Below are positions 27,387 to 36,717 of a stretch of 64,000 bases of DNA, piece after piece. The stretch covers positions 496,001 to 560,000 of the forward strand of contig NZ_SNXR01000011.1 in NCBI RefSeq assembly GCF_004362665.1, read 5' to 3'. The notes beneath the pieces are model-generated. The model made no database searches, had not been told where the DNA came from, and worked only from the letters and a program-made list of their open reading frames with translations. The position numbers and the translations under genes were made by a program. Numbering within the stretch: the first letter of the stretch is position 1; each line of letters opens with the position of its first letter. This DNA is from Flavobacterium dankookense. Lineage in GTDB: Bacteria > Bacteroidota > Bacteroidia > Flavobacteriales > Flavobacteriaceae.

Positions 27387-27593
27387 TATAAGTAAAACGG
27401 GGCTTACTTACAGGTTAATAGTATTATAGCGTTGGGGGTTTGCAAGAATAAAACTATTTTTTTTAATAGGAAACTATTTTATATATAAGTTTATACGGTA
27501 TAGGTATTATATAGAAGATTTTGGTAATGAATATTATTATTAGAAGAAATAAAACACTTTGAGTGGTGCAACCGTTTTCTTCTTTTGAGAATA

Positions 27594-27618
27594 TAAAAAA
27601 AACCGCTGGTAGGCGGTT
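27594..27618 (-). terminator. Rho-independent terminator of the small gene at 27624
   Basis: On the minus strand AACCGC-CTACCA-GCGGTT is followed by a run of T. It begins six bases after the stop codon of the 43-residue gene, which supports that gene being real. Confidence 0.75.
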
Positions 27619-27623
27619 TGGTA

Positions 27624-27755
27624 TTATTTTTTTGGTGATGATTTTGAAGGTTTTAACGAAGGTGTATTTCCTGGAGTTCCTTTGTTATCTCGTTGACGTT
27701 TGTCTGGTTTTCCTGTTGAATCCGCAATTCTTTTTGGTCCTGGTTTAAGTGCCAT
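27624..27755 (-). CDS. 43-residue basic small protein
   Basis: Starts MALKPGPKRIADSTGKPDKR and ends SLKPSKSSPKK. It is very rich in Lys, Pro, Ser and Gly, has no hydrophobic segment and is probably disordered or nucleic-acid binding. It has a clean ATG, a stop and a strong terminator six bases on. I do not recognise the family. The 27766-28152 gene ends 10 bases upstream on the same strand, so the two may be co-transcribed. Confidence 0.55.
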   Translation of the reverse strand: MALKPGPKRIADSTGKPDKRQRDNKGTPGNTPSLKPSKSSPKK

Positions 27756-27765
27756 AATAATATTT

Positions 27766-28152
27766 TTAATGGTTAATTAATGATTTAGTTTCTTTTAGAA
27801 TACTTTTTTTAAGTTTGCAATATATATTCAATGAACTTTCAGAAACAACCAGTAAATCATGATATAAATGATGTCTGAAGTGTGAATATCCCGAAAATTT
27901 ATTGCTAATTGTTATTTCAAGATTATTATAAAATATTTTATTTTTAGAAATTATAGATTTTACTTCTTGAATTATAATTTCCATTTTTTTACTTGTGTAT
28001 GTTGAACATATTTGTTCGTTCATGGTAATATTAGGTATAAAATAGACTGTTATCGGTTGATGAGTTCCATTTTCATAAACTGAAAAGTCTTCAAAGTTTT
28101 CACAAATGCCTATCAAGAATTTACCTTCTTTAAAATTTATTATTTTTTGCAT
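27766..28152 (-). CDS. Hypothetical protein
   Basis: 128 residues from MQKIINFKEGKF at 28152; an upstream in-frame start at 28179 adds nine residues. No signal peptide or membrane segment. The sequence has mixed strands and helices (NGTHQPITVYFIPNI, KKMEIIIQEVKSII, SESSLNIYCKLKKSIL). I do not recognise a family. It sits in the accessory stretch between the HTH gene and the KAP NTPase gene, and ends 10 bases before the start of the 43-residue gene. It may be a defence-related or mobile-element passenger, but nothing in the sequence shows this. Confidence 0.55.
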   Translation of the reverse strand: MQKIINFKEGKFLIGICENFEDFSVYENGTHQPITVYFIPNITMNEQICSTYTSKKMEIIIQEVKSIISKNKIFYNNLEITISNKFSGYSHFRHHLYHDLLVVSESSLNIYCKLKKSILKETKSLINH

Positions 28153-28310
28153 TTTTATAAAATCAAGTTTAAAATACAAAGATATTTATCATAAGTAATT
28201 TGACAACTCTTAATTATTAACATAAAGATTTAATTTTGAACAATTTATTATTTTTTGATAATATCTTTATAACAAAAAAAATGTTCACGTGTAAGAAATT
28301 CAAGAGACAA

Positions 28311-31300
28311 TTATTTTATTCCTAATCTCTCAGCCAATCTTATGACAATAAGTTTATTTTCACCATCTAAATTTTCTAATGATTTTTTTATAGGCTCCGA
28401 AATGACTTCCTTAAAATCTACTAACTTTATTTTTCTTTCAGAATCAATGTTTAATATGAAATTTACAAAAGAAATTTTATCAAAATCTATAGGTTCATTA
28501 AATGATTCTTCGATATAGATTTTGAAATCTGTAATATTTTCTACAATTTTTAATATTAAGTAAGTTTTGTCTAAGTAATTGTTGTTGAGATGATAATAGT
28601 CATTACTTAATTTATCTTTGTCGTTAAAAATATTTTGAGAATTTAATGAACACATTTGATTTATTAATGTTTCACTCATTAAATTAATTAAATTATCCCA
28701 ATTCTCTCTTTGCCAATTATGTAATAAATATTTAGGGTTATCTTTTACCATTGCTCCATAATTAAACTCATGCATTGCCTCATAATATGAATAATTTAAA
28801 ATGAATTTAGGATTTTTGCTTTTTAATTCTAGCATCAATTTTAATAAATAGTCATCTACTTTTAAGGATTCAAGAAATTCATCTTTTGATATATCTTTCG
28901 ATAAGTTTTCGATTTTTTTCAAGAGATTTTTATTTTTAGATAAAATTACAATCTTATAAATAACATATTCATTATTAATTATATCAATATTTTCCATTTC
29001 TAAAAGTTCTTTTTCTAATTTAGAATACTGAATGAATATTTTTATTATTTCTTCAAATTTAATTTCAAATTCTTCTGTATCAATTTCAAAATTATTAATT
29101 GATATAATTTTCTCAAAAGAATTATCAATTTTAAAAATATCATAATCATCGCTGATTATCAATTGATTGATGATTGAGGGGATTAGTTTGTTATTACCGT
29201 TAATTGCAATGTCCCATATCAAATTGAGACATTTATAATCTTTAAAAACTTGTATAACTTCATCAGCATAGTTTGAATTAGTTTGTGACCAAAAAGTTTT
29301 TATCTCTGAAAGCATAGTTTGAGAATTTCCATTTGCGTTGGGTACAACAATTTTCGAAACATTTTCTTTAAAATGAATTCCACACAATATTGATAATTTA
29401 TTTATAACACTATTTTCAGCTCTATTATTTCTAAAAAGAACTCCATAAAATTCATATGAATTAAAAAATTGAGAATAATCATATTCTCGATAATTCATAA
29501 AGTAATCGTAAAAAAGATTAAATGATTTTATGTCAAAAATTGGTGAGATAAAATGACCTTGATTGTACTTAAAATGCTTTAATAAATAATTTAAGATAAT
29601 ATCTAAATTTTTAAGTTTTGAATTAAGATAATATTTAGCCATATCATAAATATGGTCTTCAATTTTAGAACCTTCATTTATCCAAACTGATGTTTGTTCA
29701 ATAATTTTTTGATTAGGAATTATGTAACCAAAAATTTCGAGCTCACAGGCTTTTACACAAATTGCTTTCCACATTTCAATATCAAGATCTAATTGGATTT
29801 GGTCAAAATCAATTTTTGTGAATTCTTGTATCTCATTTAAGTTTTTAAATACTTTATCAGTTATATTTGCTACATTTTCATATTTGTTTTCTTTGGTATT
29901 AATGTGATAATTATATGCAAAAATGTATAATTGCCACAATGCTTTTATATCATCCCTTTTATCATAATTGTTTAAATGTTTTGCAGCAGTTACAATACTT
30001 GCATTAAACAATTCATTATCGATTTCAAAATTCACATTTTTTTCAGAATTTAGGTGTTTGATAAGAGTTTTAATATAACTTGATTTTATTTTTTCATTTA
30101 ACTTTTCACCAAAAGCATTATAAATTGATGACGAATATTTAAAAATGGTTAAGAAATCATTTGTTTTAGAAATTATATTTATAAGTAATGACCAAAATAC
30201 TTCTCCAAATTCATCTTTTTGTTGTTTTAGTTTTACACCATCAACTTCAGATAATCCTTTAATTATTTCAGGGGTTAATAAAATTTCTTGACCTTTTAAT
30301 TTTGGAACACCATAAGTTATAGCAGCTAGTTCAATGATATTATCATTGGATAAAAAATTGTTTTCAAGAGTTGTATTTTTTTTGGATGAAATTCCAGGAA
30401 CTAATTCTTCAGCAATTTCTTTATTTGATTTATTTTCTAAATATCTTTTGTAAACGTAATAGGCTATACTTTTTGTTGAGATTTCATCTTTAAAGTGATT
30501 TCTTAAAAAACCTATTTGATTGAGATAATTTTTTATCTCTCTTGGTTTTGGATTATCTAGAATATTTTTTCTAGTAATTTGAATAACCTCAATGATTACT
30601 TTTTTATCTTCATCATTCCAATTACCAAAGTTTTCTTTAACTAATTTATTTAAAAATTCAATCCAATTAGATAAAATAGGCATAGGTACATCTATTCTGA
30701 CTTGGAAACTTTTATCAAAAAAAGATTTTGCAAACTCTTTATCAACTTTATTATGTTCTATTGACTCTTCTTTTTCATCTCCTTTATAGTTTTCCCAAAT
30801 TTTTTCTAAACTTTCTTCATCATATGGAATTATTGTAAAAATTTTTTCAAATGATTTGTAATTTCTAGAAGTTGGATTTTTATGTTGTATGAATGTTTGT
30901 AGAGTTGACCAAATTTTGAGTGAATCATTTGCGTCTATTCTGTCTAAATTATCAAGAACTATTACTATTTTTTTATTTGTTTCAAATATGTCAATAATTT
31001 GTTGAAAGTATTTTTCAAATTCTATTGAAGTTCTCTCTTCATCATTAGAGACTTTTTCTGTTATAGTTTCGGTACTATTATTTTGTAAAAAAGACCAATA
31101 TTTTAAATTAGAAACTACTTTTTTATTTCTCTTCAGATGTATAAAATTACATAATAAAACAAAGAAAGGTGATAGTGAAAATAATAATCCAATCCAAAAT
31201 GCAATGTTGTATTTACCTGTGAATTCAAATGTAAGATTTTCATAATTTACAGCTGATATTAAAGCCACACCAATAGTTAAGAGTAATGTAGTTATTGCAA

Positions 31301-31712
31301 GATATAAGCCTAATTTCGTTGTGCTTCTTTTTATTACAGTTGTTTTAACTCTTTCTTCTTTAGAAATTTCTTTCCTTTTAACTTCTAATTCTCTAATTTT
31401 TAATTCATTAGTTTCAGGAACTTCCTTAAAGCAATTAATTAGGCTCTCTAAAAAAATTCTTCTTAAAGGATCACCCTCGTGAGCCCATGCATCAAAATAG
31501 AAAAAAACAAAACCACAATTTTTTCTTAATAAATTGATTATGGTGGATTTTCCAGAACCCCATTGTCCAGCCAATCCTATTGTAATTCCTCTATCCTCAT
31601 TTTTAATTAGTTTAATTAGAGAATTTGAAATATTTTCGTGTGTTTTGTCTTCAAAAAAATCATTGACTTCAACCTCTTCTCTCAGTATTTTGTAGTTGTA
31701 TTTATTTTGCAT
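28311..31712 (-). CDS. KAP-family P-loop NTPase, membrane-inserted, 1133 residues
   Basis: Walker A GLAGQWGSGKSTIINLL lies near residues 46-62 and Walker B KIVIVLDNLDRID near 246-258, both in the KAP_NTPase pattern. Two membrane helices between them (LYLAITTLLLTIGVALIS near 135 and WIGLLFSLSPFFVLLCNFI near 170) are the KAP hallmark: the P-loop domain is interrupted by a membrane insertion and stays cytosolic. The C-terminal two thirds (residues 420-1133) is helical with no domain I can name and is much longer than in a minimal KAP protein. KAP NTPases are proposed to assemble membrane-associated complexes, and some are linked to phage exclusion (PifA type). This gene stands alone in an accessory region, so a defence role is possible but not shown. 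Confidence 0.85.
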   Translation of the reverse strand: MQNKYNYKILREEVEVNDFFEDKTHENISNSLIKLIKNEDRGITIGLAGQWGSGKSTIINLLRKNCGFVFFYFDAWAHEGDPLRRIFLESLINCFKEVPETNELKIRELEVKRKEISKEERVKTTVIKRSTTKLGLYLAITTLLLTIGVALISAVNYENLTFEFTGKYNIAFWIGLLFSLSPFFVLLCNFIHLKRNKKVVSNLKYWSFLQNNSTETITEKVSNDEERTSIEFEKYFQQIIDIFETNKKIVIVLDNLDRIDANDSLKIWSTLQTFIQHKNPTSRNYKSFEKIFTIIPYDEESLEKIWENYKGDEKEESIEHNKVDKEFAKSFFDKSFQVRIDVPMPILSNWIEFLNKLVKENFGNWNDEDKKVIIEVIQITRKNILDNPKPREIKNYLNQIGFLRNHFKDEISTKSIAYYVYKRYLENKSNKEIAEELVPGISSKKNTTLENNFLSNDNIIELAAITYGVPKLKGQEILLTPEIIKGLSEVDGVKLKQQKDEFGEVFWSLLINIISKTNDFLTIFKYSSSIYNAFGEKLNEKIKSSYIKTLIKHLNSEKNVNFEIDNELFNASIVTAAKHLNNYDKRDDIKALWQLYIFAYNYHINTKENKYENVANITDKVFKNLNEIQEFTKIDFDQIQLDLDIEMWKAICVKACELEIFGYIIPNQKIIEQTSVWINEGSKIEDHIYDMAKYYLNSKLKNLDIILNYLLKHFKYNQGHFISPIFDIKSFNLFYDYFMNYREYDYSQFFNSYEFYGVLFRNNRAENSVINKLSILCGIHFKENVSKIVVPNANGNSQTMLSEIKTFWSQTNSNYADEVIQVFKDYKCLNLIWDIAINGNNKLIPSIINQLIISDDYDIFKIDNSFEKIISINNFEIDTEEFEIKFEEIIKIFIQYSKLEKELLEMENIDIINNEYVIYKIVILSKNKNLLKKIENLSKDISKDEFLESLKVDDYLLKLMLELKSKNPKFILNYSYYEAMHEFNYGAMVKDNPKYLLHNWQRENWDNLINLMSETLINQMCSLNSQNIFNDKDKLSNDYYHLNNNYLDKTYLILKIVENITDFKIYIEESFNEPIDFDKISFVNFILNIDSERKIKLVDFKEVISEPIKKSLENLDGENKLIVIRLAERLGIK

Positions 31713-32174
31713 TTAATTGTTTGTTTTTTAAATTAAATTTTCAAATTTCTAGCATTGATAGTAAATCAATAATTTGCCTACGAGCTTCTTGAATCTCCCA
31801 ACTTGCTCATCATCTTCAATCACCAAATATAAAGTCTTTCAAAACTCTACATCTACGTATTTATACGTAATTTTGACAAACCTAAAACAAAATAACCATT
31901 CCATTTTACGGTTTTCCGTAATTTCAATAAAATAATTAATAAAAAAACCAAACATTACTAACTTAATTATAAAATAAAGAGTTAAGCCATTTAAGATTTT
32001 ATTATTCACCAAATTTAAACTACACACCAATATCCAATTCTCAAAACCAATTATTTCACAATTTTTTCTAAATACCAACCATTAAAATAAAAATAGTATG
32101 TATTTTTGTTTAATGTTAATATGCTTTTGTTAAACAAAAAAATGTTAGCATTAATTTTAGAAATCCTATTATCA
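31713..32174. other. Intergenic region upstream of the photolyase operon
   Basis: 462 bases. The left part holds on the minus strand a short decayed coding trace (SWEIQEARRQIIDLLS, then a stop near 31748; TLYLVIEDDEQV in another frame just upstream), perhaps the tail of a lost gene. The right part carries the operon promoter and a 15-bp palindrome at 32125-32139. Confidence 0.4.
32125..32139. promoter_or_regulatory. Palindrome TTTTGTT-A-AACAAAA upstream of the photolyase operon
   Basis: A perfect 7-bp inverted repeat with one central base, ending 35 bases before the ATG at 32175. A second, looser pair (TTAATG and CATTAA) encloses it. Position and symmetry suit a repressor or light-regulator site, for example of the MerR/LitR type that controls photolyase genes in other bacteria. 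The regulator is not in this window. Confidence 0.4.
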
Positions 32175-32822
32175 ATGAATAATATTTTTTTGCACGCTGA
32201 AGACCTAAAAGCAATGAGCAAGGAAGTGCGAGTGCATCTCATCAACAGTTTAGGAGGTTTTAAGAGTGTGGCGTTACTAGGAACGCAAAGCGCTAAAGGG
32301 AATAACAACGTTGCTATTTTTAGTTCTGTTTTTCACCTTGGTGCCAATCCACCATTAATAGCCTTAGTATTTCGTCCAAGTCCGCCAGAGCGTGATACTA
32401 TGCGCAATATACTAGAAACTGGTTTTTATACTATAAATCATATTACTGAAACGATATACACAAAAGCGCATCAAACTTCTGCGCGCTATGATGCTGATAT
32501 TTCGGAGTTTGAAGCCGTTGGTTTAACGCCTGAGTTTAAAGAGGGTTTCTTAGCGCCATTTGTTAAGGAAAGCGTTATTCAGTTGGGTATTACTTTCAAA
32601 GAAAAGTTCGATATCACCATCAATAACACCACGATGATTATTGGTGAGATTGTACAAATTCACATTCCCGAAAGTTGCTACAGTGTTGACGGTTTTGTTG
32701 ACATTGAGAAAGCAAATACCATCACTTGTTCTGGTTTGGACAGCTACCATAAAACTGTTCGGTTAGATCGATTGAGTTATGCAAAACCCGATAAAGAAGT
32801 AACATCAATCCCAATACGTTGA
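32175..32822 (+). CDS. Flavin reductase family protein (FMN-binding)
   Basis: 215 residues from the ATG at 32175 ([11 protein letters not shown]). Upstream in-frame ATGs would add hydrophobic residues that do not fit the family. Motifs typical of the flavin reductase/FMN-binding split barrel are visible: [19 protein letters not shown] near 31-49 and [19 protein letters not shown] near 60-78. The product should bind FMN and reduce flavin with NAD(P)H or act as an FMN-binding oxidoreductase. It is the first gene of the photolyase operon, and its TGA overlaps the TTG start of the next gene. Supply of reduced flavin to the FAD enzymes downstream is a sensible inference. Confidence 0.85.
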   Translation: MNNIFLHAEDLKAMSKEVRVHLINSLGGFKSVALLGTQSAKGNNNVAIFSSVFHLGANPPLIALVFRPSPPERDTMRNILETGFYTINHITETIYTKAHQTSARYDADISEFEAVGLTPEFKEGFLAPFVKESVIQLGITFKEKFDITINNTTMIIGEIVQIHIPESCYSVDGFVDIEKANTITCSGLDSYHKTVRLDRLSYAKPDKEVTSIPIR

Positions 32823-34315
32823 GCAAACCAGCTATAAATATTGTTTGGTTTAAACGAGATTTGCGGACTACAGATCACGAACCCTTGTATTATTCTTTCC
32901 AAGAAGATGTTCCGGTGTTGTTGCTTTATTGTTTTGAACCTTCCATAATGGCGTTTGATGATTCTGATGACAGGCATTGGCGGTTTATATACGAATCGCT
33001 ACAAGGTTTGCAACAACAATTCAGCAAAGCCAATGCAGAAATTTATATTTTCCATCAAGAAGCGAAAGCTGTTTTTAAAGCACTAAGCGAAATATACACT
33101 ATTCAAACGGTGTTTTCTCATGAAGAAACGGGTAATAAAATAACTTTTGATAGGGATATTGCTATGCAACAGTTTTTTTCAGCTCATAATATCAAATGGA
33201 ATGAATATCAAACCAACGGCGTGATAAGACGATTGAAATCACGGGCAAAATGGGATGTAAAATGGAACGAGCGAATGACTAGCGTTCCATTGTCTATTGA
33301 GGTAACAAAAGGAAATTATGTTGCATTGCCTAGTGATTTTTATGAAAAGAATAGAGGAGAAGCATTACCTTCAACAATCACAACTCGTAATACTAATTTC
33401 CAACAAGGTGGCGAATATTGGGCTTGGCGCTACATGGATAGTTTCATCAAAGAACGATATGTCAACTACAGTAAGCACATTTCAAAACCAAATTTAAGCA
33501 GAAAAGGATGCAGTCGTTTGTCTCCATATCTTACTTATGGCAACATCAGTATGCGAATGGTGTATCAATATACTATGCAACATTATAAAGAATCGGTAAA
33601 TAAGCGAGCATTGGCTAATTTTATTTCTCGATTGCATTGGCATTGTCATTTCATCCAAAAATTTGAAAGTGAATGCAGTATGGAGTTTGAAAATATCAAT
33701 CGTGCTTTTGACGCTATTCAAAAGCCAAAAAACGAAGCTTACATCAAAGCATGGCAAGAAGGAAAAACAGGTGTGCCGATTGTTGATGCTTGCATGCGAT
33801 GTTTGGTTGAAACAGGTTACATCAACTTTAGAATGCGTGCTATGGTGGTTTCGTTTTTTGTGTTTAACCTTTGGCAAGATTGGCGCGAATTGCATTTTCT
33901 GGCACGACAGTTTCTTGATTATGAACCAGGAATTCACTATCCGCAGTTGCAAATGCAGTCAGGCGTTACAGGAATAAATACAGTTCGAATTTACAATCCC
34001 ATCAAAAACTCAGAAGAACATGATACTGAAGGTATTTTTATCAAACGATGGTTGCCCGAGTTAAAAAACATACCAGTTCATTTGCTTCACGAACCGTGGA
34101 AGTTGAGCTTGATAGACCAACAACTTTATGGTTGCGAAATAGGAAAGGATTATCCGTTTCCTATTGTAGATATTGAAGCTACAAGGAAACAGGCGAGCGA
34201 TATCATTTGGGGACAAAGAAAAACCGATGATGCCAAAGCCGAAGGAAAGCGCATATTAAATAAACACGTTACCAATCCAAACAAACGATTACGAAGTAAA
34301 AAAACAAAACAATGA
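32819..34315 (+). CDS. Photolyase/cryptochrome family protein
   Basis: 498 residues, starting at a TTG inside TTGA that overlaps the previous stop. The photolyase N-terminus is intact right after it ([17 protein letters not shown]). The alpha/beta antenna domain covers about 1-130 and the FAD-binding helical domain about 200-480, with [50 protein letters not shown] and [11 protein letters not shown]. It belongs to the class of bacterial cryptochrome/photolyase homologues close to CPD photolyases. It repairs UV lesions or senses blue light; sequence alone does not separate the two. It is one of three photolyase homologues in this operon and is followed by an ATGA overlap with DUF2071. Confidence 0.88.
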   Translation: MSKPAINIVWFKRDLRTTDHEPLYYSFQEDVPVLLLYCFEPSIMAFDDSDDRHWRFIYESLQGLQQQFSKANAEIYIFHQEAKAVFKALSEIYTIQTVFSHEETGNKITFDRDIAMQQFFSAHNIKWNEYQTNGVIRRLKSRAKWDVKWNERMTSVPLSIEVTKGNYVALPSDFYEKNRGEALPSTITTRNTNFQQGGEYWAWRYMDSFIKERYVNYSKHISKPNLSRKGCSRLSPYLTYGNISMRMVYQYTMQHYKESVNKRALANFISRLHWHCHFIQKFESECSMEFENINRAFDAIQKPKNEAYIKAWQEGKTGVPIVDACMRCLVETGYINFRMRAMVVSFFVFNLWQDWRELHFLARQFLDYEPGIHYPQLQMQSGVTGINTVRIYNPIKNSEEHDTEGIFIKRWLPELKNIPVHLLHEPWKLSLIDQQLYGCEIGKDYPFPIVDIEATRKQASDIIWGQRKTDDAKAEGKRILNKHVTNPNKRLRSKKTKQ

Positions 34316-35046
34316 GTACATTTTTAAAAGCGGATTGGGAGAATATCATCATGGCGAATTATGCCATTGCTCCAGAACTTCTAGAACCTTATTTGCCAAA
34401 AGGTGTAACGTTGGATTTATTTCAAGGCAAAGCGTATGTAAGTTTGGTGGGATTTATGTTTAAGAATACCAAATTATTTAATGTTCCGATACCCAAATTG
34501 GGAACATTTGAAGAGATAAATTTACGTTTTTATGTCAAAAGAGTTGAAGGAACAACCGTAAAACGAGGTGTGGTTTTTATCAATGAAACGATACCTTATC
34601 GGATTGTGGCTTGGGTGGCAAACAAATTATATAATGAGCATTACACTGTGGTGCCAACGCGTCACGAATACAGAATTAAAAAGCAGCAACAGCAACTAAC
34701 CTTTGAATGGTTGCGAAATAAAAAGTGGAATAGCATTTATGTTAAAACCGACACACAAGCTAAAGCCATGCAGCCTAACTCGTTTGAGGAGTTCATCTAT
34801 GAGCATTATTTGGGATATACAAAAGTGAATGAAAAAACCACGGAAGAATATCGATTGAAACATCCAAGTTGGGAACTTTATACCGTTGAAGATTATAAAA
34901 TTAATTGTGATTTTAAAGCGATGTATGGTGAGGATTTTTCTGTGCTTGATAGTACAAAACCATCAGCAGTATTTGTTGCAAAAGGTTCTTCAGTAAAAAT
35001 AGAATGGAAAAGAAACCGAATAAAAACAGCGCATGAAAGGAGTTAA
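34312..35046 (+). CDS. DUF2071 (YqjF-like) protein
   Basis: 244 residues. The family start is clear: [25 protein letters not shown], where the enzyme-like fold is announced by the Trp and the PELL-PYLP pattern. LRFYVKR near 75 and [16 protein letters not shown] near 90 are also typical. Members of this family have no proven biochemistry, although they often lie beside photolyase genes in Bacteroidetes. The start codon overlaps the preceding stop (ATGA), and the gene is overlapped by the DUF2256 gene at its 3' end. No signal peptide. Confidence 0.85.
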   Translation: MSTFLKADWENIIMANYAIAPELLEPYLPKGVTLDLFQGKAYVSLVGFMFKNTKLFNVPIPKLGTFEEINLRFYVKRVEGTTVKRGVVFINETIPYRIVAWVANKLYNEHYTVVPTRHEYRIKKQQQQLTFEWLRNKKWNSIYVKTDTQAKAMQPNSFEEFIYEHYLGYTKVNEKTTEEYRLKHPSWELYTVEDYKINCDFKAMYGEDFSVLDSTKPSAVFVAKGSSVKIEWKRNRIKTAHERS

Positions 35047-35173
35047 GAAACAACATTTACCGAGCAAAGTTTGTATTGTTTGTCAAAGACCTTTCTCTTG
35101 GCGCAAGAAATGGGAGAAAGTTTGGGATGAAGTAAAGTATTGTAGTGATAAATGCAGAAAAGAAAAGAAATGA
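35033..35173 (+). CDS. DUF2256 small zinc-ribbon protein
   Basis: 46 residues, below the usual length cut-off of gene finders. It reads [20 protein letters not shown], then [20 protein letters not shown], ending in CRKEKK. The two CxxC/CxxxC pairs and the PF-WRKKW block are the DUF2256 hallmark, so it probably binds zinc. It overlaps the DUF2071 gene by 14 bases and its stop (ATGA) overlaps the start of the next photolyase. This family is usually found beside photolyase/cryptochrome genes. The function is unknown. Confidence 0.85.
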   Translation: MKGVKKQHLPSKVCIVCQRPFSWRKKWEKVWDEVKYCSDKCRKEKK

Positions 35174-36717
35174 CAGTTAATAAGACCAAAATAGCAAGAT
35201 TAATTCTGGGTGATCAATTGAATAGCAATCACACGTGGTTCGAAACCGTTCAAGAAAACGTAACTTACATCATGATGGAAGTCAGAACCGAAACGGATTA
35301 TGCCATACATCATATTCAAAAAGTAGTTGGTTTTTTTGCTGCTATGCGATTTTTTGCAGAAACATTACGTATTAATAATCATAATGTTATCTATCTGGAG
35401 TTAAACCATAAAGACAACAAACAATCGTTTGGTGCTAACTTAGAAGTTTTACTTTCAAATGGTAATTTCACTCACTTCGAATACCAACAGCCAGATGAAT
35501 ATCGATTGGATAAAATTTTAGAAACGTTTGCTACTCAAATTACAATACCGACTAAAGTTTATGATACGGAACATTTCTTTACTACAAGAAATGAACTGGG
35601 TACTTTTTTTGAAGGGAAGAAGATGTATTTGATGGAAAGTTTTTATCGTGCTATGAGAAAAAAACACGATATCCTTATGGATGGAACCAATCCAACGACA
35701 GGTCAATGGAATTATGATGCTGACAATAGAAAAAAACTACCTAAAGACCACAAACCAACTGCACCAATGGTTTTCAATAATGATGTTTCAGATATCGTTG
35801 AAATGATTTTTAAAACGGATTGTAAAACTATAGGAACGATAGAGGCGAAGCAGTTTCTTTGGCCAATAAATAGAGAACAGACATTGGAATTATTGGATTT
35901 CTTTGTAACGGAATGTTTGCCTTTATTTGGTACTTATCAAGACGCAATGACACCTAATGAATGGTCGTTATACCATTCTAGGCTTTCATTTTCTATGAAT
36001 ATCAAAATGATTTCACCTAGCGAAGTTGTTCATCGTGCTATCAAAGAATGGGAAAAACATCCTGAAACGATAGAATACAATCAACTAGAAGGTTTTGTGC
36101 GTCAAATAATCGGTTGGCGAGAATACATGCGTGGCATTTATTGGTTGAAAATGCCGGAATACAATTCGTTGAATTATTTTAATCATCAAGAAAAATTACC
36201 GGATTGGTTTTGGACTGGAAATACTAAAATGAATTGTCTAAAAGACAGTATCAAGCAATCGTTGCATTATGCTTATGCGCATCACATCCAGCGATTGATG
36301 ATTACAGGAAGTTTTGCACTTTTGGCAGGAACTCATCCAGACGAGGTTGATGCTTGGTATTTGGGAATTTATATTGATGCATTAGATTGGGTTGAGATTA
36401 CTAACACACGAGGAATGAGCCAGTTTGCTGATGGTGGAATAGTAGGAACAAAACCTTATGTGAGTTCGGCTTCCTATATTGATAAAATGAGTAATTATTG
36501 TGGAAGTTGCTATTATAACAAAGCAAAGAAAGTAGGCGATAAGGCTTGTCCTTTCAATAGTTTGTATTGGAATTTTTATGACAAACACGAAGATAAATTG
36601 GCTAAAAATCCTCGAATTGGCATGATGTATAAAGTTTGGCAACGCATGAAACCAGAAGACAAAGAAGCTTTATTACAACAAGCGGATTATTATTTAAAAA
36701 ACATTAACAACTTATGA
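35170..36717 (+). CDS. Fe-S cluster photolyase (FeS-BCP/(6-4) photolyase type)
   Basis: 515 residues. I start at 35170 ([18 protein letters not shown]), which overlaps the DUF2256 stop as ATGA, rather than at 35152. The deoxyribodipyrimidine photolyase-related N-terminus is clear (LILGDQLN, then YIMMEVRTE). The C-terminal half has the four Cys expected for a [4Fe-4S] cluster: one in MNCLKDS near 353, two in NYCGSCYYN near 440-444 and one in KACPFNS near 457. This pattern marks the bacterial Fe-S (6-4) photolyase/CryPro class, which repairs (6-4) photoproducts and carries FAD plus a lumazine antenna. It is one of three photolyase homologues in this operon. Confidence 0.92.
   Translation: MTVNKTKIARLILGDQLNSNHTWFETVQENVTYIMMEVRTETDYAIHHIQKVVGFFAAMRFFAETLRINNHNVIYLELNHKDNKQSFGANLEVLLSNGNFTHFEYQQPDEYRLDKILETFATQITIPTKVYDTEHFFTTRNELGTFFEGKKMYLMESFYRAMRKKHDILMDGTNPTTGQWNYDADNRKKLPKDHKPTAPMVFNNDVSDIVEMIFKTDCKTIGTIEAKQFLWPINREQTLELLDFFVTECLPLFGTYQDAMTPNEWSLYHSRLSFSMNIKMISPSEVVHRAIKEWEKHPETIEYNQLEGFVRQIIGWREYMRGIYWLKMPEYNSLNYFNHQEKLPDWFWTGNTKMNCLKDSIKQSLHYAYAHHIQRLMITGSFALLAGTHPDEVDAWYLGIYIDALDWVEITNTRGMSQFADGGIVGTKPYVSSASYIDKMSNYCGSCYYNKAKKVGDKACPFNSLYWNFYDKHEDKLAKNPRIGMMYKVWQRMKPEDKEALLQQADYYLKNINNL

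Noticed and set aside
28311..31712. Assignment as an SMC or AbiEii-type protein
   Set aside because: The membrane insertion between Walker A and Walker B and the LDNLDRID motif are KAP-specific; no coiled-coil arms of SMC type are seen.
31839..32078. Minus-strand reading frame of 79 codons upstream of the flavin reductase gene
   Set aside because: Low-complexity hydrophobic sequence in the promoter region of the photolyase operon, with no ribosome site or family pattern. Kept only as part of the intergenic note.
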